Assembly: GCF_018531465.1 (NCBI RefSeq)
Contig: NZ_JAHDTF010000047.1
Location: 1 to 64,000, forward strand
DNA length: 64,000 nucleotides
Reading direction: 5' to 3'
Source of the DNA: Sphaerisporangium fuscum
GTDB lineage: Bacteria; Actinomycetota; Actinomycetes; Streptosporangiales; Streptosporangiaceae
Shown here: positions 48,707 through 57,753 of the stretch, one piece after another
How positions within the stretch are numbered: position 1 is the first letter of the stretch
Layout of the letters: each line of letters begins with the position of its first letter
Notes under the pieces: generated by a model
Database searches by the model: none
The model's input: the letters and a program-made list of their open reading frames with translations, nothing else
Told to the model about the DNA's origin: nothing
Position numbers and translations under genes: made by a program

Positions 48707-50230
48707 TCACTCCCGCTCGACGGTGTCCTCGAGCACGATGCGGCCGATGATGTCGTACTTCACCGGGTTCCTCGCCCGCAGGTACAGCGCCAGGCCCGCC
48801 CCGGCCGCGGCGACGGCCAGCACGATCCACGGGATGAGCCGGAAGAGCAGGGTCCTGGAGGCCTCCCCGGCGGCGGCCTCCTGGTTCTGGAACAGCAGGA
48901 ACACCACATACAGCATCGCGAGCCCGCCGGCGAGCGGCGCCGCCAGCGTTCGCCAGAAGTTCGCGGTCTCCGGATGCCTCCCACGCAGGTGGAAGTAGCC
49001 GATGACCGAGAAGGAGCACATCGACTGCACGATCAGGATCGCCAGCGTGCCGAGCACCGCGAGCAGCGTGTACATGTGGATGTAGGGGTCCATGCCGGCG
49101 AAGAAGAACGCCAGCACCAGCACGACCGAGATCCCCGTCTGCACGAAGCCCGCGACGTGCGGGGAGCCGTGCCGGGGGTGGGTGCGGCCGATGGTGCGGG
49201 CCGTGCCGGGCACGAGGTCCTCGCGGCCGATGGCGTACAGGTAGCGCGAGGCGCAGTTGTGGAACGCCATGGAGCAGGCGAACGACCCGGTCAGGATGAG
49301 GATCTTGAACAGGTCGACGGCCCACACGCCCACCAGGTCCCTGGTCGGGTCGAAGAACACCCCGGCGAACTCCTTGGCCGCGATCGCGGGGGCCTTCGCG
49401 CCGCTCGCCGCCACGGTCATCCAGGACACGAACGTGTAGAACAGGCCGATCCCGACGACGGACACCAGGGTCGCCCGCGGGACGATCCTCTTCGGATCAC
49501 GGGACTCCTCGCCGTACATCGCGGTCGACTCGAAGCCCACCCACGACCAGAAGCACATGAACAGCCCGAGCCCCACCGCTCCGGTGGCCAGGCCGCTGGT
49601 CCTGAAGGCGTTCACCGGGTTCAGCGAGCCGGCCATCAGCCCGTCGGGGCCGCCGCCGTGCAGCAGCGTCACCGTCGCCGTCAGGCCCAGCATGAGGATC
49701 TCGCTGACGAGGAAGACGCCGAGGACCTTGGCCGTGAGGTTGACGTCGAAGTACGTCAGCACCGCGTTCAGCCCCAGGGCCAGGAAGGCGAACCACAGCC
49801 AGTGGACGTCCACGCCCGCCAGGGTCTTGAAGGTGTCGTTGGCCGAGTAGGCGAAGAAGCCGATGATCGAGGCCTCGAACACCACGTACGCCATGGACGC
49901 GAGCAGCCCGGCCACCATGCCCGCCACCTGGCCGAGGCCGTGGGAGATGTAGCCGTAGAACGCGCCGGCGGAGGTGATGTGCTTCGCCATCGCCACGTAA
50001 CCCACCGAGAAGACGGTGAGGACGATGGTCGCCACGAGGTAGCCCGCGGGGACGCCGAGGCCGTTGCCGAAGCCCAGGGCGATCGGGACGTTGCCCGTCA
50101 TGGCCGTGATGGGGGCGGCGGTGGCGACCGCCATGAAGATCACGCCGATCAGGCCGACGGCGTCCTTGCGGAGCCGGTCGACCCCGGGAGCCGCCGGGGG
50201 AGTCGTCGTGGGGTGGTCGGTGGTACTCAA
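48707..50230 (-). CDS. APC-family amino acid permease
   Basis: 507 residues, about 12-13 membrane helices. DAVGLIGVIFMAVATAAPIT, AMTGNVPIALGFGNGLGVPA, HITSAGAFYGYISHGLGQVA and CFWSWVGFESTAMYGEESRD (sodium/substrate-site helix 6 region) are characteristic of APC amino acid/polyamine permeases. The start codon appears to be TTG at 50230 (AAGGG upstream), with the first residues rich in Thr/Pro. Substrate is not evident. It is divergent from an APH-fold kinase-like gene, a pairing known from amine or amino-acid catabolic loci. Confidence 0.9.
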   Translation of the reverse strand: MSTTDHPTTTPPAAPGVDRLRKDAVGLIGVIFMAVATAAPITAMTGNVPIALGFGNGLGVPAGYLVATIVLTVFSVGYVAMAKHITSAGAFYGYISHGLGQVAGMVAGLLASMAYVVFEASIIGFFAYSANDTFKTLAGVDVHWLWFAFLALGLNAVLTYFDVNLTAKVLGVFLVSEILMLGLTATVTLLHGGGPDGLMAGSLNPVNAFRTSGLATGAVGLGLFMCFWSWVGFESTAMYGEESRDPKRIVPRATLVSVVGIGLFYTFVSWMTVAASGAKAPAIAAKEFAGVFFDPTRDLVGVWAVDLFKILILTGSFACSMAFHNCASRYLYAIGREDLVPGTARTIGRTHPRHGSPHVAGFVQTGISVVLVLAFFFAGMDPYIHMYTLLAVLGTLAILIVQSMCSFSVIGYFHLRGRHPETANFWRTLAAPLAGGLAMLYVVFLLFQNQEAAAGEASRTLLFRLIPWIVLAVAAAGAGLALYLRARNPVKYDIIGRIVLEDTVERE

Positions 50231-50402
50231 ATCCGCGCCCTTCAGATATGCGAGCTGAAGTGGGCAGATGCTGTCATTTATCGGCTCTTACAGGCAATAG
50301 CATTCGAATTTCCGAATCTCACAGGGTGTTAAACCGGCGTCGTGCGTCACCGAGGTGCGGGAAGATCGAGGGGGCCATCGGGTGGCGAGCGGAGGAGGGC
50401 AG
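50231..50402. promoter_or_regulatory. Divergent promoter region of APC permease and APH-fold gene
   Basis: 172 bases, locally AT-rich from 50270 to 50335. ATTCG-N6-CGAAT (50302-50317) is a perfect inverted repeat and the most operator-like element. I do not see reliable -35/-10 pairs. Confidence 0.45.
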
Positions 50403-51419
50403 ATGCGGCTTCACGACCTGTCGGGCGGCGACGCCGTGCTCGGCCGGGTCGAGCGGGTCGCCCGCCGCGCGCTCGGCCGCTACGACCTCGCCCCGGACGC
50501 CGAGGTCAAGCTGATCAACGTCTCCGAGAACGCCACCTTCCTCGTCACCGGCGCGGGCGCCCGCACGATCCTGCGGGTCCACCGGCTCGGCTACCACTCG
50601 CCCGAGGCGATCGCCTCCGAGCTCGACTGGCTCACGGCGCTGCGCGATGAGGCGGGTGTGCGCACCCCGGCCGTGCTGCCCGCCGTGGACGGATCGAGGA
50701 TCGTCACCGTGGAGGACCCCGGCTCGCCACCGCGCACGTGCGTGATGTTCGAGCACGTCCCGGGGGTCGAGCCCGCGGAGGACCGCCTGGTGGAGCACTT
50801 CGGCCCGCTCGGCGCGATCACCGCCCGCATGCACCTGCACGCCCGCTCCTGGCGGCGGCCCGCCGCGTTCACCCGGTTCCACTGGGACGAGGACGCAGCG
50901 TTCGGCCCGGCGCCCAGGTGGGGGAGATGGCAGGACGGCGCCGGCGTCGGCCGCGAGGCGCACGCCGTGCTGTCCAGGCTGGAGGCGGTCCTGCGCGACC
51001 GGCTCGCCCGCGTCGGCAAGGGAGGCCGGCACTACGGCCTGATCCACGCCGACCTGCGCACCGCCAACCTCCTCGTCGACGACGCCGCGGGCACCACGGT
51101 GATCGACTTCGACGACTGCGGCCTCGGGTGGTACCTGTACGACCTCGCGGCCGCCCTGAGCTTCATCGAGCACCACCCCCGGGTCCCCGAGATGATCGAC
51201 TCCTGGGTGCGCGGCTACCGCAGCGTCCTCGGCCTGACCCGAGAGGAGGAGGACGAGATCTGGACCTTCGTCATGTTCCGCAGGCTGCTGCTGGTGGCCT
51301 GGATCGGATCCCACCCGGCCGTGGAGATCGCCCGGGAACTGGGCGCGGGCTACACCGAGGGAACCTGTGAGCTGGCCGAACGCTACCTCGGCCGGCCGCC
51401 GCGCTCCTCCTGGCGTTAG
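50403..51419 (+). CDS. APH-fold phosphotransferase family protein
   Basis: 338 residues, aminoglycoside-phosphotransferase-like kinase fold. VSENATFLVTGAGARTILRV covers the ATP-binding strands, the catalytic loop is GLIHADLRTANLLVDDAAGT (His-x-Asp and Asn) and the metal motif is VIDFDDCGLGWYLYDLAAAL (DFD). True kinases of homoserine, choline or hydroxylysine and antibiotic-resistance proteins share this fold. The adjacent permease favours a metabolic role in amine or amino-acid use. ATG at 50403 with GGAGGAGGG just before it. Confidence 0.87.
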   Translation: MRLHDLSGGDAVLGRVERVARRALGRYDLAPDAEVKLINVSENATFLVTGAGARTILRVHRLGYHSPEAIASELDWLTALRDEAGVRTPAVLPAVDGSRIVTVEDPGSPPRTCVMFEHVPGVEPAEDRLVEHFGPLGAITARMHLHARSWRRPAAFTRFHWDEDAAFGPAPRWGRWQDGAGVGREAHAVLSRLEAVLRDRLARVGKGGRHYGLIHADLRTANLLVDDAAGTTVIDFDDCGLGWYLYDLAAALSFIEHHPRVPEMIDSWVRGYRSVLGLTREEEDEIWTFVMFRRLLLVAWIGSHPAVEIARELGAGYTEGTCELAERYLGRPPRSSWR

Positions 51420-51434
51420 CGGACACCGGCCGGC

Positions 51435-52655
51435 TCACCTCACGAGGCCCGCCGGCCCGGCGGTGGCCAGGTGGAGCAGGTGTTCCAGAGGACCCCGGCG
51501 GAAGAAGCGTGACCAGATCACCGCGAACGCCGTGGTCAGCACCACCATGGCGGCGAGCACCGCCACGGGCGACCCGAGCAGCCCCTCGGCGTCCACGAAC
51601 CTGACGATCAGGATGTGGGCGACGTAGGCGCTGAGGGACATCGTGCCGAGGGCGGTCACCGGGCGGGCGATCCGGCGCAGGCGCGGGAACGCGGACAGCG
51701 CCGACAGGGCGGCCACGATGACCAGGACCGCCACGCCGATGTTGCCGGCCTGCTCGAACGTCGTCCCGCTGTGCGGTGAGGCCACCAGCAGCCGCTCCAC
51801 GAGCGAGCCCTCGTGGTCCGCGGCGGACACCGGCCCCTGGCCCGAGGAGGCCCGCGGGATGGTGGTGTGCAGGTCGGTGAACACGTGCAGCACCAGCCAC
51901 GAGCCGCCGTACCCCACCGCCGTCAGCGCCGCCCCGAGGACGGCCAGCCGGCCCCGCACCCGCCCGCTCTCGAGCTCCGCGCGGCCGAGCGCCATGCCGG
52001 TGAACACGTACGACATCCAGGTGACCGCCGGGTAGGCGCCCACGAGCACCAGGTCGATGAACCCGCGGCCGTCCAGCATGTTGACGGGGTCGTGCTCGGC
52101 GAAGGCGTCCAGCCACGACCCGGGGAGGATCGCCGGCGCGAACGTCAGGAACGGCCCCACCAGCGCGGCGACCGCCGCGGCGGCCGACAGCGTCCTCGCG
52201 CGACGTCTCAGCAGGGGGAGGGCCAGCAGGAAGTAGACGCCGTAGTAGGGGATGATCACCGAGATGTGGGTGCCGAGCATCGTGAGCCCCGTCCCGGCGA
52301 TGATCAGGATCACCGCCCGCAGCGCGAGGCGCACCGTGACCCGGCGTCCCTCGCCGCCGGTCCTCGGCCGCGCCCGCCCGCTGACCAGCACCAGGGACAG
52401 GCCCGCGAGCGTGGCGAACAGCGCCGACGAACGTCCCTGGCAGGCCGAAAGCAGCACGGCCGGGAAACCGCCGACGCTCTCCGGATCGGGACCGAGGTGG
52501 ACGGTGAACATGCCGAACACCGCGAGCGCGCGGGCCAGGTCCACCCCGTCCAGCCGCCCGCCGGACGGCTGGACGGGCGCTCGCGGACCCGCTGGGAGCG
52601 GCTCGGACGTCCCGGGGTCCCGCACCGGGTCGAGCGGGAGGTTGGTGTCGGTCAC
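51435..52655 (-). CDS. Multi-pass membrane protein, HGSNAT/DUF418-like acyltransferase
   Basis: 406 residues, ten or so membrane helices. The N-terminal part (RLDGVDLARALAVFGMFTVH) matches the heparan-alpha-glucosaminide N-acetyltransferase catalytic region (PF07786), and the C-terminal helices (TALGTMSLSAYVAHILIVRF) resemble DUF418. Such proteins probably acylate cell-envelope glycans or lipids using acetyl groups from the cytoplasm. GTG start at 52655. Convergent with the APH-fold gene, with 15 bases between them. Confidence 0.82.
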   Translation of the reverse strand: MTDTNLPLDPVRDPGTSEPLPAGPRAPVQPSGGRLDGVDLARALAVFGMFTVHLGPDPESVGGFPAVLLSACQGRSSALFATLAGLSLVLVSGRARPRTGGEGRRVTVRLALRAVILIIAGTGLTMLGTHISVIIPYYGVYFLLALPLLRRRARTLSAAAAVAALVGPFLTFAPAILPGSWLDAFAEHDPVNMLDGRGFIDLVLVGAYPAVTWMSYVFTGMALGRAELESGRVRGRLAVLGAALTAVGYGGSWLVLHVFTDLHTTIPRASSGQGPVSAADHEGSLVERLLVASPHSGTTFEQAGNIGVAVLVIVAALSALSAFPRLRRIARPVTALGTMSLSAYVAHILIVRFVDAEGLLGSPVAVLAAMVVLTTAFAVIWSRFFRRGPLEHLLHLATAGPAGLVR

Positions 52656-52981
52656 GGAACCAAGGATCTTAGGACTTCCTGTGCGCTTCCATCAGGTATT
52701 TCGTGAAGCGGCGAATGCCGGGGCCGATCGCGGCGGGAGGGCCGCCGGGGCGGGCGGGTGGCGGCGACTTCACGGCCGCCGGGGCGGCCGTCCCCGAGGG
52801 TCTGATGTCGCGGCGGACGGATCTCCTTCGAGGGCCGGAGAAGCGCCGCCGCCGGCGGAGAATCCTCTCGGACATCAGAACAATTGCAGCTTGCACTGAT
52901 TACCTAATGTGATAGCTATGTGACGGCATGCGATCGGTAAAGGGCCGAACGTCATGCCAAAACACAGCTATGGAGACGGAC
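52656..52981 (+). promoter_or_regulatory. Intergenic region with probable promoter of the DUF4239 gene
   Basis: 326 bases between divergent genes. The first 200 are GC-rich with open frames on both strands that lack ribosome-binding sites or homology; I do not call them genes. The last part is AT-rich. TTGCAC (52891-52896), 16 bases, TAGCTA (52913-52918) is a plausible promoter pointing to the gene at 52982. Confidence 0.5.
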
Positions 52982-53749
52982 ATGCTGGTCTGCCTGCTCG
53001 CCATCGCCGCGGCGGTCGGCGTCGTGGCGCTCGCCGCCTTTCTGTTCCGCAGGCTCGTCGAGGGCACCGATGACCACGCGCCGAACGGTCCCACCGCCAA
53101 CTACGCAGGGTCGATGCTCTCGTCCCTGTTCCTTCTGGTCTTCGCCATCGCCATCGTCGTGCCCTGGACCACGGCCGACGCCGCCCGGCAGAACACCAAC
53201 GCCGAGAGCCAGGCGGCCGTCGAAGCCTACTGGTCGGCTTCACGGCTCCCCGCCCCCGCCGGCGCCCAGGTGCAGCAGCAGGTGCGCGATTACGTCGGAT
53301 TCGTGGTCCACAAGGAGTGGCCGCTCATGGCCTCCGGACAGCTCAGCCCCGAAGGCGGCTCCCGGCTGGACGCGCTGCGCAATCAGGTGGCGGGGCTCAC
53401 GGTGACCGGTGACGACGCCAAGGCCGCCAAGAGCGACCTGCTCGACGACATGAAGGACATCTCGGCCGCCCGCAGGCAGCGAGAGGCCGACGCCCGGGCA
53501 CAGCCTCCCGCGGGCGTGCTGCCGCTGGCGATATTCACCGGCCTCACGGTCATCCTCTTCCCGTTCCTCGCCGGCGCCCGGCCTCGCGGCAACGCCCTGG
53601 TGCCGCTGACCTTGATGGCGGCACTGCTCGGGTTCGGCATCTACCTGGCCTGGCACATCACCCACGTCTTCGACAGCGGGCTGTCGGTCGGCCCCGACGC
53701 CTTCCAGACGGCACTGTCGGAGTTCCAGCGGATCCCCTGGAGCGGCTGA
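52982..53749 (+). CDS. DUF4239-family membrane protein
   Basis: 255 residues from the ATG at 52982 (GGAGA at 52972-52976); in-frame ATGs at 52970 and 52928 are possible. Layout: membrane helix about 1-22, a helix at about 50-70 (LSSLFLLVFAIAIVVPW), a hydrophilic helical middle (AESQAAVEAYWSASRLPAPA to DDMKDISAARRQREADARAQ), then two helices near the C-terminus (about 180-200 and 208-230). This is the DUF4239 pattern, of unknown function. Three bases separate it from the next gene, so the two are probably cotranscribed. Confidence 0.83.
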   Translation: MLVCLLAIAAAVGVVALAAFLFRRLVEGTDDHAPNGPTANYAGSMLSSLFLLVFAIAIVVPWTTADAARQNTNAESQAAVEAYWSASRLPAPAGAQVQQQVRDYVGFVVHKEWPLMASGQLSPEGGSRLDALRNQVAGLTVTGDDAKAAKSDLLDDMKDISAARRQREADARAQPPAGVLPLAIFTGLTVILFPFLAGARPRGNALVPLTLMAALLGFGIYLAWHITHVFDSGLSVGPDAFQTALSEFQRIPWSG

Positions 53750-53751
53750 CC

Positions 53752-54855
53752 GTGATCGTCTCGCGCATGACGGTGATACTGGCCGGTTCTCTCACCGGCC
53801 TCCCTCTCGTAGGTCTCATGGGCGACCTGCCGCAACCCGCGTCACCCCCCACCCTCACTCGGGCACCCTCCACCCCCGCCCCCACCGTCCCCGGCGAGGT
53901 CGTCCCCGGCTCCGTCGCACCGGTCGGCCCGGCTGCCGGACCTCGGCAAGCAGAGCCCCCCACCGAGCAGCCCGCCACCTCCTCGCCACGCGGCGACGAC
54001 CGGCCGAGAGCCCGGAACGAACTTCCCACCCGGCTCCGCCCGACAACGGCACCACTCTCTGAGGTGCTGTCGGCTCAGGTTCGTGCGGGGGTGTCCGGTG
54101 CTTCCTCGGTGCGCGGTGGTGGTGGGTCCGAGGAGGGGGTGTCCGCTCAGGTCCAGGCCAGGGTGCCGGGTTCTTCCGGCGCTGGTGGGTCGCTCGGGGC
54201 CGGCGGGGTGCTTCCGGGGGTCGTTCGTGCCGGGGCGGGTGTGCGGGCGGGGGGTTCCAGCCCAGGTCTGCTGGGCCTCGATCCCGAGGTCAAGGTGTGC
54301 GTCGAGGCCGACGTGCTGGTGAAGCTGCGGGTCGGCATCACCATCGGAGGGCAGCCCCCGGCCTGCCCACAGGCCGCCGCCCCGCCGGAACCGGCACCGG
54401 TGCCGACGACGCCCGTTCCCACGCCGCCCGCAGCCGTGCCCCGCCCGACGCCGCCCGCACCCGCGCCTCGCCCGACGCCGCCTGCGGCCGCACCGCTGCC
54501 GACGCCGGCCGTGCCCACGCCGCCTCCGCCCGCCACCTCGCCCGCACCGGTTCCCCGTCCGTCGGCGCCCGGTTCACGGCCGTCCTCGTTTCCGCGGCCG
54601 GGAACGTCCGTGCGGGCCGCGGCCCCGGCCGTACCTTCCCAGAAGCCCCCGGCGCCGCCCACACCGGTCGCCGTGCCCCGCCCGCCGGCATCCGTGATCA
54701 CGCCGAACCCTGCGCCGCCTCGGCTGCTGCGAGACAATCATGCTGTGGCGCGGCTCCCGCGCCGCCGCAATCCGATGGGCACCATCATGTTCGTCGTGAT
54801 CCTCTCCCTGACCGTCGCCCTGGTCGCCGGCATGGCCTTCGCGACCATCCGGTAG
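53752..54855 (+). CDS. Proline-rich membrane-anchored or secreted protein
   Basis: 367 residues. An N-terminal hydrophobic segment (about 5-22) is followed by long low-complexity Pro/Thr/Ala stretches (30-100 and 225-340) around a Gly/Ser-rich centre. One short conserved-looking part, LDPEVKVCVEADVLVKLRVG (about 185-204) with a later Cys (PPACPQ), may form a small disulfide-bonded domain. A C-terminal helix (about 345-363, GTIMFVVILSLTVALVAGMA) follows RRRNP. This looks like a cell-envelope protein with a wall-spanning stalk. No family recognised. The GTG start lies two bases after the DUF4239 stop. Confidence 0.68.
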   Translation: MIVSRMTVILAGSLTGLPLVGLMGDLPQPASPPTLTRAPSTPAPTVPGEVVPGSVAPVGPAAGPRQAEPPTEQPATSSPRGDDRPRARNELPTRLRPTTAPLSEVLSAQVRAGVSGASSVRGGGGSEEGVSAQVQARVPGSSGAGGSLGAGGVLPGVVRAGAGVRAGGSSPGLLGLDPEVKVCVEADVLVKLRVGITIGGQPPACPQAAAPPEPAPVPTTPVPTPPAAVPRPTPPAPAPRPTPPAAAPLPTPAVPTPPPPATSPAPVPRPSAPGSRPSSFPRPGTSVRAAAPAVPSQKPPAPPTPVAVPRPPASVITPNPAPPRLLRDNHAVARLPRRRNPMGTIMFVVILSLTVALVAGMAFATIR

Positions 54856-55022
54856 CGGGGGGAACAGGTCCCGCGCAAGAGGATCCGACCTTCGTTCTCC
54901 CGATCGAGCAGCACGGCCGGGCCTCGACAGGCTGTCCAGCGCGGCCGGCCCGTTCTTCCGGTCGAGGACCGCTGGGGCACGGACGTGCTGCCCGGGTTGG
55001 CGGCGGTGGCAAGTTACAAGTT

Positions 55023-55052
55023 TTGACATCTGTTACCAACGCGCTTAGCGTT
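55023..55052 (+). promoter_or_regulatory. Consensus promoter with operator, probable leaderless start
   Basis: TTGACA (55023-55028), 17 bases, TAGCGT (55046-55051), then six bases to the ATG at 55058. AACGC-N5-GCGTT (55038-55052) is an inverted repeat over the -10 box, a good place for the TetR protein of the operon. Direct copies of GTTAC (about 55012 and 55032) flank the -35. Confidence 0.75.
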
Positions 55053-55057
55053 CTCGT

Positions 55058-56068
55058 ATGGAGCAGAGAACACTCGGCGCCGATGTCCGTGTGGGGGCGG
55101 TCGGGCTCGGCTGTGCGGGCATGTCCGGCGCGTACGGACACAGCGCCGACGAGCAGAGCATCGCGACACTTCGCAGCGCGCTCGACGCCGGGATCACGTT
55201 CATCGACACCGCCGACCACTACGGGATGGGCCACAACGAGACGCTCATCGGGCAGGCGCTGCGACCCGCCGCTCGCGACCGCGCCGTGGTGAGCGTGAAG
55301 TTCGGCGCGCTGTTCGGTGTGGACGGCAGCGTGCGAGGCGTCAACGGCCGGCCCGACGCGATCCCGAACTTCCTGGGCTACTCACTGCAGCGGCTGGGCA
55401 CCGACTACGTGGACATCTACCGTCCGGCCCGGCTGGACCCCGCCGTCGCGATCGAGGAAACCGTCGGCGCCATCGCCGAGATGGTGCAGAAGGGCTACGT
55501 GCGCGGCATCGGGCTGTCCGAGGTCGGCGCCGAGACGATCCGCCGCGCCCACGCCGTGCACCCGATCACGGACGTCCAGATCGAATACTCGCTGTTCAGC
55601 CGCAGCGTCGAGGACGAGATCCTGCCCACCTGCCGCGAGCTGGGCATCGGCATCACCGCCTACGGGGTGCTCGCCCAAGGAATGCTGACCGGGACGTGGC
55701 AACCGTCCGCCGGCGACGCGCGGCATCGCGGGCACCTGCCCCGCTTCGCCGCCGGCAACATCACGACCAACCTCGCGTTGGTCGAACGGCTGCGGAAGAT
55801 CGCCACCGCTCGCGGCGCCACGGTCGCACAGCTCGCCATCGCCTGGGTGCTCGCGCAGGGGCGCGAGCACCGCGACATCGTCGCGCTGGTCGGGGCCGGC
55901 CGGCCGTCCCGCATCGCCGAGACGGTGGACGCCGCCGGCCTGCGGCTGACCGAGGACGACCTGGACGCGATCGAGCGGGCCGTCCCGCGAGGGGCGGTCG
56001 CCGGAGAACGCTATGCCCCCTCCCTGCTCGCGCTCCTGGACAGCGAGCGAACAGGAGGCAGGCACTGA
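55058..56068 (+). CDS. Aldo/keto reductase lacking the catalytic histidine
   Basis: 336 residues. TIM-barrel AKR: Asp and Tyr in FIDTADHYGMGHNETLIGQA, Lys in VVSVKFGALFGVDGS. Where most AKRs have the tetrad His (Y-x-x-H-R-x-D) it has VDIYRPARLDPAVAIEETVG, so His is replaced by Pro. Members with YRPARLDP form a recognisable group and are still annotated as reductases, but the mechanism must differ. First gene of an operon with a TetR gene (one-base overlap) and a quinone reductase. The message is probably leaderless. Confidence 0.9.
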   Translation: MEQRTLGADVRVGAVGLGCAGMSGAYGHSADEQSIATLRSALDAGITFIDTADHYGMGHNETLIGQALRPAARDRAVVSVKFGALFGVDGSVRGVNGRPDAIPNFLGYSLQRLGTDYVDIYRPARLDPAVAIEETVGAIAEMVQKGYVRGIGLSEVGAETIRRAHAVHPITDVQIEYSLFSRSVEDEILPTCRELGIGITAYGVLAQGMLTGTWQPSAGDARHRGHLPRFAAGNITTNLALVERLRKIATARGATVAQLAIAWVLAQGREHRDIVALVGAGRPSRIAETVDAAGLRLTEDDLDAIERAVPRGAVAGERYAPSLLALLDSERTGGRH

Positions 56069-56667
56069 TGCCCGCCCGAACCCCGCTGGACGCGGACACC
56101 ATCCTGGCGGCCACCGAGGAGATCCTGCGCCGCCACGGACCGGACAAGGCGACCGTCGTCGACGTCGCCCGGGCACTCGGGGTCAGCCACGCCGCCGTCT
56201 ACAAGCACTTCGCCTCCAAGCAGGCGCTACGCGAGGCCGTGACCCGGCGCTGGCTCGACCGCAACCGCGACACCCTCGCCGTCATCGCCGCCGACCGTAC
56301 GGTCCCGCCGGCGCGACGACTGCGTGCCTGGCTGCACGCCGTCCTGGCCCTGAAGCAGGCCAAGATCCGCGAGGACCCGGAGCTGTTCGCCGCCTACGGC
56401 ATCCTCGCGGCCGCGCACAGCAGCGTCGCCACCGACCACGTCGCCGACCTCCTGGGCCAGCTGGCGGCCATCATCGCCGACGGCGCCGCCGACGGCGGCT
56501 TCCGCACCGACGACGCGGAGGCCACCGCCCGGGTGGTCTTCCGCGCCACCGCCAAGTACAACCACCTCGCCCATGCCGCCGAATGGCAGAACCCCGGCAT
56601 CGGCGCCGAGCTCGACGAGGTGTGCAGCTTGCTGCTGGAGGGTCTCCGGGCCCCCGCATCGCCATAG
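56068..56667 (+). CDS. TetR-family regulator
   Basis: 199 residues. HTH: ILAATEEILRRHGPDKATVV, DVARALGVSHAAVYKHFASK, ALREAVTRRWLDRN. The C-terminal domain (TetR_C_7/YbjK-like) is helical with EDPELFAAYGILAAAHSS. It overlaps the AKR stop by one base, so it sits inside the operon it most probably represses, and has AGGAGGCAGG upstream. The ligand is likely a reactive carbonyl or quinone, given its neighbours. Confidence 0.92.
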   Translation: MPARTPLDADTILAATEEILRRHGPDKATVVDVARALGVSHAAVYKHFASKQALREAVTRRWLDRNRDTLAVIAADRTVPPARRLRAWLHAVLALKQAKIREDPELFAAYGILAAAHSSVATDHVADLLGQLAAIIADGAADGGFRTDDAEATARVVFRATAKYNHLAHAAEWQNPGIGAELDEVCSLLLEGLRAPASP

Positions 56668-56765
56668 CCGGATCGGTACGGCACAGCCGCGGCCGACGTC
56701 GGCGGCGCGGTCAGTACTGCCCGTCACCACCCGGGCAGCAGACGAACAAGGAGTGACGAAGGACC

Positions 56766-57701
56766 GTGGTTCGAGCAATCGGAGTGACACGACCAGGCGG
56801 ACCGGATGCCCTCGAGGAGCTCGACCTGGCTGCGGAACCGATCGGTCCCGGTCAGGTCAGGATCCGGGTCAGCAGCGCCACGGTGAACCCGGCCGACGCG
56901 ATGGTCCGTTCACGTCCGCGAAAGGATGAGGCGGACGTGGTGCGGGTGCCGGGCATGGAGGTCGCCGGCGTGATCACCGACATCGGCCCCGCCGTCGACC
57001 GGGGGTTCACGATCGGGGACGCCGTCATGGCCATCGTGGTGCCCTCGGGCGAGCACGGCGGCTACCGGGCGGACCTGGTCGTGCCGGCACGGTCGGTGGC
57101 GAAGATCCCGGCCGGGCTCTCGGACGTCCAGGCCGCCACCATCCCGATGAACGGGCTCACCGCCCGGCTCGCGCTCGACACGCTGGCGCTCCCGGCCGGC
57201 GCGACGGTCGCCGTCACCGGCGCCGCCGGCACCCTCGGCGGATACTTCGTCCAGCTCGCCAAGCAGGCCGGGCTGGTCGTCGTCGCCGACGCCGCCCGGC
57301 AGGACGAGACCTTCGTCCGCGACTGCGGAGCCGACGAGGTCGTGCCGCGGGGGGACGACTTCGCCGCGATGGTCCGCCGTCACCATCCCGGCGGCGTCGA
57401 CGGGCTCCTCGACGCCGCCGCGCTGGAGGCGGCCGCGCTCCCGGCCGTCAAGGACGGCGGCACGGTCGTCACCGTGCGCGGCTACCGGGGCGACGGGACC
57501 GACCGGGTCCGCGTCGCCCCGATCTTCGTCCGCGACTACGCCGAGGCCGCAGCCGAGCTCGACCGGCTCGCCGAACTCGCCGGCGATGGACGGCTCACCG
57601 TCCGCGTGGCCGGCCGACTGCCCGCCTCCCGAGCCGCCGAAGCGCACCGCTCGCTCGGACGACGCGGCATTCGCGGGCGCTTCGTCCTGCGGTTCGACTG
57701 A
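56766..57701 (+). CDS. Zinc-free quinone oxidoreductase / MDR-type reductase
   Basis: 311 residues of the medium-chain dehydrogenase/reductase superfamily. GroES-like part with QVRIRVSSATVNPADAMVRS and GMEVAGVITDIGPAVDRGFT; nucleotide-binding motif VAVTGAAGTLGGYFVQLAKQ (AxGxxG form, NADPH). Zinc-ligand cysteines are missing, so it is of the quinone reductase type. The GTG at 56766 has AAGGA before it. It lies 98 bases after the TetR gene on the same strand and probably belongs to the AKR-TetR unit. Confidence 0.9.
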   Translation: MVRAIGVTRPGGPDALEELDLAAEPIGPGQVRIRVSSATVNPADAMVRSRPRKDEADVVRVPGMEVAGVITDIGPAVDRGFTIGDAVMAIVVPSGEHGGYRADLVVPARSVAKIPAGLSDVQAATIPMNGLTARLALDTLALPAGATVAVTGAAGTLGGYFVQLAKQAGLVVVADAARQDETFVRDCGADEVVPRGDDFAAMVRRHHPGGVDGLLDAAALEAAALPAVKDGGTVVTVRGYRGDGTDRVRVAPIFVRDYAEAAAELDRLAELAGDGRLTVRVAGRLPASRAAEAHRSLGRRGIRGRFVLRFD

Positions 57702-57753
57702 CCGATCCCCGAACGGCTCAACGCTCGAAACGCCGACCCGGCCGCCCGCGGTG

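Noticed and set aside
52703..52912. Small gene of 69 codons before the DUF4239 gene (and a 75-codon frame on the other strand)
   Set aside because: Composition is low-complexity Gly/Arg without any family match, the frames run through the likely promoter, and no Shine-Dalgarno sequence is present.
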